From: 66-474 sp039923855
GTDB taxonomy: Bacteria > Pseudomonadota > Gammaproteobacteria > Xanthomonadales > Rhodanobacteraceae
NCBI GenBank assembly: GCA_039923855.1
Contig: JBDTBW010000060.1
Coordinates: 1-31,359 of the forward strand
Direction of reading: 5' to 3'
Length of the DNA stretch: 31,359 bases
Positions 16,538 to 24,075 of the stretch are shown one piece after another. A model generated the notes under the pieces. The model was not told where the DNA came from. It saw nothing but the letters and a program-made list of their open reading frames with translations, and did not search any database. A program made the translations under genes and the position numbers. Each line of letters starts with the position of its first letter. The first letter of the stretch is position 1.

Positions 16538-18318
16538 AGGTCCGGCCCGATCGCGATGTGCAATTGCACGCCGGAATGGCGTGAATCCCCGACCGGCACA
16601 CCAAGATCCACGCGCACCAAGCCGATCGGCGAACGCCAGCGCACGCCGGCGCCCACGCCCGTGTGCGCGTGAAAGTTGCTGCCATCGAACGCATCGCCGC
16701 TGTCGACGAACAGCGCGCCGCCCCATTTCGGCGTGAAGTAATGTTCGAGCGTGGCGCTGCCGACCAGCAGGTGTGTGCCACCGACCACCCGGTCGAAGGC
16801 ATTGCGCGGGCCGATCGTCTGATAAGCGTAGCCGCGGATCGACTGGGCACCCCCGGCGAAGAAGCGCAATTCCGGCGGCAGTTTGTCGAAATCGCCGACC
16901 GAGGTGATGCCGGCGTTGCCGCGCAGGATCAGGCGGTTTCGCCCGTCGAAAGCCCGGATCCACTTGGCGTCGGCAAGCAACTGCGCGAAACGAGTATCGA
17001 TGCCGGGTGCGGCCCGCGCGATCAGATTGATCGACCAGCCGCGGCGCACGAACAGCGGATCGTCGGCGACTTTTTTCGCCAGCGAGACTTCGGGATAGAC
17101 TAACGTGGTGCGCCCGTGTTCGATACCCGCGTCGTTGATGTTCTCGCCGCGCGTGCCGCCCACGGCGAAGGTGCCGGTGAGGAAATGCACGCCGACCGTT
17201 CGCACAAAACCGTGCCAGTCACGGGTTTCGTTGGCCGCCAGCGACAATGTGCGCGATTGCGAAGTATCGGTATTCTCGTCGCGATAACCGACGCCGAAAT
17301 TGAAACTGCGGTGATAAGGGCCCGGACGCGGAATCTCGTACGTCACTTGCGCGTTTTTCAGCCGCTGCGCCAACAACGCTTCGGTTTTCAGTTTGTGGCC
17401 ACGGTCGTTGATCCAACGCCATTGCACGCCGCCGCGCACACCGGGGCCGGTGTCGGTGCCAACGAACACGCCGGCGGTGTAGACGTGCCGTTTCGCCGGC
17501 ACCAGATTGACCTTGACCGGCACCTTGTCGTCGTGCGCATCCTCGATATCCGGTTGCACATCGACCAGCGAAAAATAATCGGCATCGGTCAACTCCTGCT
17601 GCAGTTTCAGCAGATCGGCTTGCGTGTACCAGTCGCCCTGTTGCCACGGAACGTAACGCTGCAGGAATCCGGGGCGGAATTGCGACCCCTCGAAGCTCAC
17701 CGCGCCGAATCGATAGCGCGGACCACTCAGGTAATGCAGATGGATATCGGCGCGATTATCGGCGCGGGTGACCTCGACCCTGTGCGCGGTTGCCTTCGCA
17801 TCCAGGTAACCGTTCTCCGCCAGCGCGTTGGCAATCCTGCTTTTGGATTGCTCATAGCGGGCGTCGTCGAGTGTCTCGCCGGTTTGGGGATGAAAAGTGC
17901 GCAGCGCCTGTCTGACCGGCCGCAAGTCGTGCGCATCGCCCTGCACCCACAGATCCAGTTGCGCGACCCTGGTTGTCGGGCCGGGCGCCACTTGTACGCG
18001 CGCGATCCAGCCGCTGGCGTCATGTTCCAGCTTGCTGCTCACTTGCGCGTTGTAATAACCGTAGGGCTGCAGCGCCTGCTTGGCCTGCGCCACCGCGTCC
18101 GAGGTCAAACGCCGAGCCTGGGTTTCGCTGACATCCCCGCGATTGGCGTATTGGTTGACCTCGAGCGTGGCCAATACCGCGGCCTTCAGAGGTTGCTCGA
18201 CACCATCGACCACTGCACGGATTTTCTCGGCATGGACCGACGCTGCGATAAAGATCAGCGCGAGACATGCAAGGGTCCGGGGTCGTGGTCGCGCGCAACG
18301 CAGCATTCTGAAATCCAT
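16534..18318 (-). CDS. tamA: Outer-membrane assembly factor TamA (Omp85 family)
   Basis: BamA-like protein with a signal peptide (LACLALIFIAASVHA, cut about residue 30), POTRA domains in the N-terminal half (for example RYRFGAVSFEGSQFRPGF) and a C-terminal 16-strand Omp85 barrel. The barrel carries the family motif in FFAGGAQSIRGYAYQTIGP and ends in GVQLHIAIGPDL. 594 aa, near the family norm. Works with TamB, whose gene overlaps by four bases. The start is uncertain: ATG at 18318 is used, ATG at 18306 gives a slightly shorter signal peptide, and one at 18363 is possible but adds an unlikely N-terminus. Lies 60 bases downstream of the GH17-GT2 gene. Confidence 0.93.
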   Translation of the reverse strand: MDFRMLRCARPRPRTLACLALIFIAASVHAEKIRAVVDGVEQPLKAAVLATLEVNQYANRGDVSETQARRLTSDAVAQAKQALQPYGYYNAQVSSKLEHDASGWIARVQVAPGPTTRVAQLDLWVQGDAHDLRPVRQALRTFHPQTGETLDDARYEQSKSRIANALAENGYLDAKATAHRVEVTRADNRADIHLHYLSGPRYRFGAVSFEGSQFRPGFLQRYVPWQQGDWYTQADLLKLQQELTDADYFSLVDVQPDIEDAHDDKVPVKVNLVPAKRHVYTAGVFVGTDTGPGVRGGVQWRWINDRGHKLKTEALLAQRLKNAQVTYEIPRPGPYHRSFNFGVGYRDENTDTSQSRTLSLAANETRDWHGFVRTVGVHFLTGTFAVGGTRGENINDAGIEHGRTTLVYPEVSLAKKVADDPLFVRRGWSINLIARAAPGIDTRFAQLLADAKWIRAFDGRNRLILRGNAGITSVGDFDKLPPELRFFAGGAQSIRGYAYQTIGPRNAFDRVVGGTHLLVGSATLEHYFTPKWGGALFVDSGDAFDGSNFHAHTGVGAGVRWRSPIGLVRVDLGVPVGDSRHSGVQLHIAIGPDL

Positions 18319-18378
18319 TCTCCGGTGCCTACATTTATAACTTGCGAGCCGTGCACGGGACATCAGTGCAGGAAGCGA

Positions 18379-21009
18379 TCAACCTGTCGCTTCGCCGGAG
18401 TGCTTGGCCACCATCGCGCCGATCAGCGCGGCCAGGTACGGGATCGCCTGCGCGGCCAGGATCACCATCCACAACTGGCCTTCCAGATACTGCGTGCCGT
18501 AGTACATCGCCATTCCGATGATGGCGATTGTCAGCGCGACCGCCATCAGCAATTCCTCTTGCACGGAGACAAATGCACTGGGTTTCTTGCCGCGCAAGCG
18601 ACGGCTTTTGGCGGTGCGCACAAACTCGCCTTTCTTTTTTATCAAGCCCATCCAGATGCCGCGCGCGATCGCGTGAGAGAGACCCATGCTGGCGATCGAG
18701 GCCATCAGCGTCTCGCGCCAGGTGCACGGCACGCGTGCACGGTACAGCACGATGCCGAACAGCGCCTTGGCGACGAAGAAACCCAGCACCGGGATCAGGA
18801 ACAATTGCATCGGCAGACTGAAGACGCCGGGCCACGCCAGCATGCCGGCCGTCCACGCCAGCGCCATCAGCGTGAACACCAGATGCAGCGCGTCGGCGAA
18901 CCACGAGAACCATCCGGTCAGAAAGTGGAAGCGCTGACCCGCCGACAGCGGACCGCGGTGGGTCATCCAGCGCCAACGGCCTTTCATGATCTGCATCGCG
19001 CCGAACGCCCAGCGATAGCGCTGCGATTTGTACGCGGTGAAATCCGCCGGCGTGAGTCCCCGGCCCAGAACTTCGTCGACGTAGATCGTGTCGTAACCGG
19101 CGTGCATCAATCGCAGCCCCAGTTCCGCGTCCTCGCAGATGGTCCATTCGGCCCAGCCGCCGGTGCCTTCCAATGCGGAGCGCCGCACCATCGTCATGGT
19201 GCCGTGCTGGATGATCGCGTTGCGCTCGTTACGGTGATGCATGCCGATCCGGAAAAAACCGTCGGATTCCCAGTTGGTCATGCGCCGGAACGCGTTGTGC
19301 TCGTATTCGCGATGCGCCTGCGGGCATTGCACGATCGCGGTTTTCGAATCGTGGAAATAACCGGTCAGCGCGGATAGCCAATCCGCGCGCACCACGTAAT
19401 CGGCGTCGATCGCGGCGATTACCTCCGCGCGCGGATCGGTCTCCTTCAATCCGAAATTGAGCGCACCGGCCTTGAAGCCGGGCCACGGTTCGAGATGGAA
19501 GAATCGGAAACGGCTTCCGAGTTTTTCGCAGTGCGCTTCAACAGGCTTCCAGACCGATTCGTCCTTGGTGTTGTTGTCGATCACCAGCACTTCGTGGTTG
19601 TGGTAATCAAGGCGGCTGAGCGAATCGAGTGTGGCGATCACCATTTCCGGCGGCTCGTTGTGGCAAGCCAGGTGGATCGATACAAACGGCTGCGTCGCGG
19701 CGTCATCCGGCGGCAGCAAACCGAAATGCCGCAGCCAGCGCCGTCGCCACAATACTTCGGTGAACTCGAAGCCATTGATCAAGAGGACGCTCAGGATCGC
19801 TAATTGCGCCGGGAACAACAGGATAAGCATCCCCCAATCGACCACATCGAGATAAAAGAAGAACGGCACCGTCACCGACCACACGATCAATGCGGCGGCA
19901 AGCTGGACAAGAGCGAGAAAGACAAATCGTCCGGTCAACTTGAAACGCGCAAACGCCCACGCAAACCACAGCATCGGCAGAAACGCCAGCAGTGCCGCGG
20001 CGGCCGCTTTCCACGGCCAATGGGTGTCTTCCAGCACCGGCCCCGCGAGTGGAAACTTCAACTGCCGGTTGGCGTTGAACATGCCCCAGTACGCGCCGAC
20101 CCGGCCTTCGCCGAGACTCCCCTTCCAGGGCTGATCGATCGCTTCCATGATGTAGTAATCGATGCCGTTCTTGTGCGCCGCGTTGAACCACTGACGCAGA
20201 AAAATCGCCTGGTTGGCGGTGGACGGTTGCGCGTATTTGTAACGGTCGCCGTTGGACGGCCAACCGACTTCGCCTATCACGATGTGCTTGCCCGGAAACA
20301 ATTTCTGCAATTGCCGGTAACGCAACAGCACGTCACCGACCGCGTTCTTGCGCGGCACGCCTTCCCAATAAGGCAAGAGGTGCACGGTGATGAAATCCAC
20401 GTGCCGTGCCAGTTCCGGATGCTGCTCCCAGATATGCCAGGGTTCGGCCGTCGAAACCGGCTGGCGGATCGCCGCGCGCGCGCGATCCAGCCATGCCATC
20501 AATTCGTTCGGCGACATGTCATTGCGCAGCAGCACTTCGTTGCCGACCATCACACGCTTGATATCCGGCCAGCGCCTTGCCTGCGCGATCAGCGCTTCGA
20601 GCTCGCGCTCGTTGTTGTCGTCGCGGCGATCCAGCCACGCGCCGGCCAGCACATCGAGGCGATGTTTCATCGCCAGCCGCGGGATCGAGGCGCTTTCCAG
20701 CGACGAATAAGTGCGGATGCGGTCGGTGTATTGCGAGAGCAGATCGAGATCGGCGTCGAGTTCGCTGTCGCTTGGGTAGGTATCGCTGAGCGGGCTTTGA
20801 TAACGCTGGAACGCGCTGAAAGCGAAGCCCGCGACCCGACTCCGCCATGCTTCGACGTGGGTAGGGCGATCGGCCACGCCCCACAGTACGAAATTCAACG
20901 CCGCCACCAGCAACGCCAGCGCCAGCGCCGTGAGAAAAACCGACAGCCGCGAGCGACGATCTTCGACGACTGGCGAAGTCTTCAAGGAATATCCGGGCGT
21001 GAATTGCAA
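18379..21009 (-). CDS. GH17-GT2 fusion: membrane beta-glucan synthase/transglycosylase
   Basis: 876-aa inner-membrane protein. After an N-terminal helix (about 25-46) comes a GH17-like domain (about 50-320), with the probable acid/base Glu in VMVGNEVLLRND and the nucleophile Glu in IVIGEVGWPSNG. Two or three membrane helices follow, then a processive GT2 domain (about 440-680) with HLACHNEPPEMV, the UDP-sugar-binding AAIDADYV, TICEDAELGL and the QRYRW motif. Several C-terminal helices end the protein. This architecture matches NdvB-like proteins of pseudomonads that make and remodel (cyclic) beta-1,3-glucans. Start: TTG at 21009 or TTG at 20985; no in-frame ATG is found. Upstream of tamA on the same strand. 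Substrate and product are inferred. Confidence 0.88.
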   Translation of the reverse strand: MQFTPGYSLKTSPVVEDRRSRLSVFLTALALALLVAALNFVLWGVADRPTHVEAWRSRVAGFAFSAFQRYQSPLSDTYPSDSELDADLDLLSQYTDRIRTYSSLESASIPRLAMKHRLDVLAGAWLDRRDDNNERELEALIAQARRWPDIKRVMVGNEVLLRNDMSPNELMAWLDRARAAIRQPVSTAEPWHIWEQHPELARHVDFITVHLLPYWEGVPRKNAVGDVLLRYRQLQKLFPGKHIVIGEVGWPSNGDRYKYAQPSTANQAIFLRQWFNAAHKNGIDYYIMEAIDQPWKGSLGEGRVGAYWGMFNANRQLKFPLAGPVLEDTHWPWKAAAAALLAFLPMLWFAWAFARFKLTGRFVFLALVQLAAALIVWSVTVPFFFYLDVVDWGMLILLFPAQLAILSVLLINGFEFTEVLWRRRWLRHFGLLPPDDAATQPFVSIHLACHNEPPEMVIATLDSLSRLDYHNHEVLVIDNNTKDESVWKPVEAHCEKLGSRFRFFHLEPWPGFKAGALNFGLKETDPRAEVIAAIDADYVVRADWLSALTGYFHDSKTAIVQCPQAHREYEHNAFRRMTNWESDGFFRIGMHHRNERNAIIQHGTMTMVRRSALEGTGGWAEWTICEDAELGLRLMHAGYDTIYVDEVLGRGLTPADFTAYKSQRYRWAFGAMQIMKGRWRWMTHRGPLSAGQRFHFLTGWFSWFADALHLVFTLMALAWTAGMLAWPGVFSLPMQLFLIPVLGFFVAKALFGIVLYRARVPCTWRETLMASIASMGLSHAIARGIWMGLIKKKGEFVRTAKSRRLRGKKPSAFVSVQEELLMAVALTIAIIGMAMYYGTQYLEGQLWMVILAAQAIPYLAALIGAMVAKHSGEATG

Positions 21010-21088
21010 TGATGCAAAAACTCGCCGAGCTTAAGGCAGCGCGTCGATATGCTCAAACTTGCGGAGCCATGCGATTTACGAAGCCGCA

Positions 21089-21414
21089 GGCCATGGATGG
21101 CCGTCAACTGGCGAGCTTCTCGCGCTGTGCGCGATGCCGAGAAGCGCAGCCGAACGGCGGAGCAACCGACGTATGTTCGAGCACACGGATGTGCGAGTTC
21201 GGCGCGGCCGCCGTTCGGCGAGCATCGCAGGACAGTTGAGCCGACATGATGTCGGCGAAGCCATCGCGTCCAGCGCGATGGCTTTGGTTACTTTCCCCGA
21301 ATGGAAAGTAACTCCGCTCGCGGCAGCGAGCGGAACCCAAGAAATCTCGCGATGACCTCGCAAGCGTTTCCCCCATCCGCCCTTCGGGCACCTTCCCCCG
21401 CAAGCGGGGGAAGG
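21089..21414. repeat. Array of consecutive perfect hairpins between the GH17-GT2 gene and sodB
   Basis: The 419-bp gap (21010-21428) contains no gene but a chain of inverted repeats: GGCCAT-GG-ATGGCC (21089-21102); GCTTCTCG...CGAGAAGC (21115-21145); CCGAACGGCGG...CCGCCGTTCGG (21150-21218) with an inner GCACA-CGGA-TGTGC; GCCGACAT-G-ATGTCGGC (21240-21256); AGCCATCGCG/CGCGATGGCT (21259-21283); GTTACTTTCC/GGAAAGTAAC (21287-21312); CCGCTCGC/GCGAGCGG (21314-21333); GCCC-TTC-GGGC (21380-21390); CCTTCCCCCGC-AA-GCGGGGGAAGG (21391-21414). The last sits 15 bases after the sodB stop and may terminate sodB. The rest looks like a composite extragenic repeat. Confidence 0.85.
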
Positions 21415-21428
21415 AAAACCAGACGCAA

Positions 21429-22007
21429 TCACGCCATCTGCGTTGCCGCGAAATCCCAGTTGACCAGATTCCAGTACGCCTCGACATATTTCGGCCGCGC
21501 GTTGCGGTAGTCGATGTAATAGGCGTGCTCCCACACATCGCAGGTCAGCAATGGGCGGTCGCTGCCGGTGATCGGCGTGCCGGCGTTGGAAGTGCTGACC
21601 AGCCCCAGCGAACCATCGCTGCGTTGCACCAGCCATGCCCATCCTGAGCCGAAGGTGCTCGTGGCGATCTTGGAGAACTCTTCCTTGAACTTGTCGTAAC
21701 CGTCGAAGGTTTTCTTGATGGCGTCGGCCAATTTGCCGGACGGTTCGCCGCCGCCGTTGGGCGACAGCGAGTTCCAGTAGAAAGTGTGATTCCATGTCTG
21801 GGCCGCATTATTGAACATGCCGCCGGTGGCCTTCTTGACGATGTCCTCCAGATTCATGTCGGCAAAGTCGGTGCCCTCGATCTGTTTGTTGAGGTTGTCG
21901 ACGTAGGCCTTGTGGTGCTTGCCGTAGTGATATTCCAGCGTCTCCGCGGAAATATGCGGCGCCAGCGCGTCGCGCGCGTAGGGCAGCGGGGGAAGTTCGA
22001 TCGCCAT
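21429..22007 (-). CDS. sodB: Superoxide dismutase [Fe]
   Basis: Cytoplasmic iron superoxide dismutase. 192 aa, the usual length. Metal ligands are His27 (LEYHYGKHH), His74 (TWNHTFYW), Asp157 and His161 (CDVWEHAYYIDY). Gln70 in NNAAQTWNH favours Fe over Mn enzymes. Start ATG at 22007 with AAGGAG at a good distance. A TAGAAT hexamer on the minus strand (22090-22095) could be its -10. Divergent from grxD, so two redox/iron-related genes share the 150-bp intergenic region. Downstream lies the hairpin array. Confidence 0.96.
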   Translation of the reverse strand: MAIELPPLPYARDALAPHISAETLEYHYGKHHKAYVDNLNKQIEGTDFADMNLEDIVKKATGGMFNNAAQTWNHTFYWNSLSPNGGGEPSGKLADAIKKTFDGYDKFKEEFSKIATSTFGSGWAWLVQRSDGSLGLVSTSNAGTPITGSDRPLLTCDVWEHAYYIDYRNARPKYVEAYWNLVNWDFAATQMA

Positions 22008-22055
22008 GATTTTTTGCTCCTTGGGCTAGCGGGATCTGCCGCGCCGATGCGCTGC

Positions 22056-22061
22056 TACAAT
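22056..22061 (+). promoter_or_regulatory. Putative -10 of the grxD operon
   Basis: TACAAT about 97 bases before the grxD start, in the region divergent to sodB. No good -35 was seen, so a helper regulator or alternative sigma factor is possible. Tentative. Confidence 0.35.
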
Positions 22062-22157
22062 GCGCATCCCGACGCAACGCCAACGGACATTCTAACCCCA
22101 TCGCGCGCCGCCGCCGTATTCGCGGCGTGAATTGGACGCACAAACACAGAGAACGCC

Positions 22158-22487
22158 ATGACAGACGTGATTAAACGCATCAAGGACACGCTTTCCGAAC
22201 ACCCGGTCGTGTTGTACATGAAGGGCACTCCGCAGTTTCCGATGTGCGGATTTTCCGCGCGCACCACGCAGGCGCTGGCGGCGGTCGGCGCGGAGTTTCA
22301 TTCGGTCAACATCCTGGAAGACCCGGAAATCCGCGCAAACCTGCCACGCTATTCCAACTGGCCGACTTTTCCGCAGCTCTACATCAACGGCGAATTGATC
22401 GGCGGCTGCGACATCGCGCTTGAGCTTTACCAGTCCGGCGAGTTGCAGCGCATGATCCAGGACGCCGGCAAAGCCGCCGCGCAATGA
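22158..22487 (+). CDS. grxD: Monothiol glutaredoxin (CGFS type)
   Basis: Carries or transfers [2Fe-2S] clusters, usually with BolA partners; the single active Cys binds the cluster with glutathione. The 109 aa contain KGTPQFPMCGFSARTTQ (Cys30), NWPTFPQLYINGELIGGCDI with the glutathione-binding TFPQ and GGCD, and a final helix. Single-domain length matches bacterial GrxD. The stop overlaps the next gene's start by four bases (ATGA), so it is the first gene of a pair with the SDR. Confidence 0.96.
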   Translation: MTDVIKRIKDTLSEHPVVLYMKGTPQFPMCGFSARTTQALAAVGAEFHSVNILEDPEIRANLPRYSNWPTFPQLYINGELIGGCDIALELYQSGELQRMIQDAGKAAAQ

Positions 22488-23257
22488 GTCTGCCGCAAGC
22501 GCGCCTGCCGGCGGCGTGGCAGCCCGCCGGCGACACGTTGGCGGGACGCAAGATCTTGATTTCCGGCGCGGCGGGTGGCTTGGGCCGCGCCACGGCGTTG
22601 GCTTGCGCGCGCGCGGGCGCGACCGTGCTGCTGGTCGGGCACAAAGTCCGCGCGCTGGAAAAAGTGCATGACGAGATCACCGCGATTCCGGACGCACCGC
22701 AGCCGGTGATCCAACCGGTCGATCTGTTGGGCGCCACGCCCGCCGATTACGAAAATCTCGCCGAGACGATCGGCAACGAACTCGGCGGACTCGACGGCGT
22801 CGTGCACGCCGCGGCGCGTTTCGAGGGATTGACGCCGCTGGCGATGCACAAGCCGAAGGAATGGGTGGAGACGCTGCACGTCAATGTCAGCGCGCCATTC
22901 CTGTTGACGCAGGCACTGACGCCGCTGCTGCAGGCGCGCCCCGACAGCGCGGCGATCTTCGTGTTGGATGACACCGAACGCATGGGGCGCGCGCATTGGG
23001 GTGCGTACGGTGTCGGCAAGGCCGCGCTGGAAGGGTTCGTCTCAATTCTGCATCAGGAAACCGAGGGCTCCTCGCTGCGTGCGCACGCATTGCTGCCCGC
23101 GCCGATGCGCACCGCGTTGCGGCAGATGGCGTGGTTTGGCGAGGATGCGACGGCGGTGGCGATGCCCGACGCCGCAGCGCGCGCGGTGGTGTATCTGTTG
23201 TCGCCGGCCGGGCACCAAGCGCGCGGGTGCGTGCTGGATTTGCGCGACGGGACCTAA
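22484..23257 (+). CDS. YciK-like short-chain dehydrogenase/reductase
   Basis: Rossmann-fold oxidoreductase of the classical SDR family, closest in pattern to YciK. 257 aa: cofactor motif ISGAAGGLGRA (about 26-36), HAAARFEG in place of the NAG motif, and active-site YGVGK (Tyr175, Lys179). At the catalytic Ser position, where YciK has a run of Ser, the sequence reads FVLDDTERMG, so the canonical Ser is missing. It may be a weak enzyme or have another role. Translationally coupled to grxD. Substrate unknown. Confidence 0.85.
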   Translation: MSLPQARLPAAWQPAGDTLAGRKILISGAAGGLGRATALACARAGATVLLVGHKVRALEKVHDEITAIPDAPQPVIQPVDLLGATPADYENLAETIGNELGGLDGVVHAAARFEGLTPLAMHKPKEWVETLHVNVSAPFLLTQALTPLLQARPDSAAIFVLDDTERMGRAHWGAYGVGKAALEGFVSILHQETEGSSLRAHALLPAPMRTALRQMAWFGEDATAVAMPDAAARAVVYLLSPAGHQARGCVLDLRDGT

Positions 23258-23274
23258 CGCGAGCGGGGAGATCC

Positions 23275-23883
23275 ATGGAAACCCAGATGACCACGCTGTC
23301 GGCCGGGATACTGCTGTTTCTGATCCTCGATCCGCTCGGCAACATCCCGTTCTTTCTGTCGCTGCTCAAGCACGTGGCGCCGCGACGGCGGCGCTGGGTG
23401 ATGGCGCGCGAGTTGCTGATTGCTCTGTCTGTACTGGTCGCATTCCTGCTCGGTGGGCAATTCATGCTGCGCGTGCTGCAATTGAAGCAAGAGTCGGTCA
23501 GCATTGCGGGCGGCATCGTGCTGTTCCTGATCGCGATCAAAATGGTGTTTCCACCCAGCGAGGGCGGTATCTTCGGGCCGGTCGGGCAGGGTGAACCCTT
23601 TATCGTGCCGCTGGCGATTCCGGGCGTGGCCGGGCCTTCGGCGATGGCGGCGCTATTGTTGTTGACCAATTCGCAACCCGGGCGCACGGTGGAGTGGGGC
23701 ATTGCGCTGTTCCTGGCGTGGCTGGCGACGGCGATCATTCTGTTGTCGTCCACTTGGCTGTTCCGTTGGCTCGGCGAAAGCGTCTTGACCGCGCTGGAAC
23801 GGCTGATGGGCATGCTGCTGGTGGCGCTGTCGGTGCAGATGTTCTTGGGCGGCGTGGCGGGCTACCTGCATGGCAATCTCTGA
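23275..23883 (+). CDS. MarC/YhgN family integral membrane protein
   Basis: 202-aa multi-spanning inner-membrane protein of the MarC (UPF0056) family, function unknown despite the historical link to multiple antibiotic resistance. It shows ILLFLILDPLGNIPFFLSLLK at the N-terminus, the family motif PLAIPGVAGPSAMAALLLL in the middle and about six hydrophobic helices. ATG at 23275 has GGGGAG eight bases upstream; the frame is open further 5' inside the SDR gene without homology. 17 bases after the SDR stop, probably in the grxD transcription unit. Repeat copy C follows directly. Confidence 0.88.
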   Translation: METQMTTLSAGILLFLILDPLGNIPFFLSLLKHVAPRRRRWVMARELLIALSVLVAFLLGGQFMLRVLQLKQESVSIAGGIVLFLIAIKMVFPPSEGGIFGPVGQGEPFIVPLAIPGVAGPSAMAALLLLTNSQPGRTVEWGIALFLAWLATAIILLSSTWLFRWLGESVLTALERLMGMLLVALSVQMFLGGVAGYLHGNL

Positions 23884-23885
23884 AT

Positions 23886-24034
23886 AAGCTACTGCGCTCG
23901 GCATCTCGCGCGCCGGCGGTGCTCGGAATCCTCATGTATTGACATATACACTCCGGTTCCAGCGCTCCGGCGGCGCGCAACCCCGGATCAAGTCCGGGGC
24001 AGGCTCTGCCCTTGCTCGCGACGCTTCTTCAGAG
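23886..24034 (+). repeat. Dispersed intergenic repeat, copy C (rearranged)
   Basis: Third copy of the repeat flanking sspA, here between marC and ppnN. Compared with copies A and B it lacks about 39 bases, including the GGCACAT-palindrome, with the junction at GCTCGG|AATCC. It has gained about 24 bases with the perfect palindrome CCCCGGATCAAGTCCGGGG (23981-23999), which looks like a REP-type hairpin nested in the repeat. Confidence 0.8.
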
Positions 24035-24075
24035 ATTGCCCGCTTGCTGCGTCACGAAAAGGAGACAACTTGCGA

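Noticed and set aside
17116..19377. 753-codon plus-strand frame opposite tamA and the GH17-GT2 gene
   Set aside because: Spans two real genes and their gap; His/Arg/Gln-rich, no motifs.
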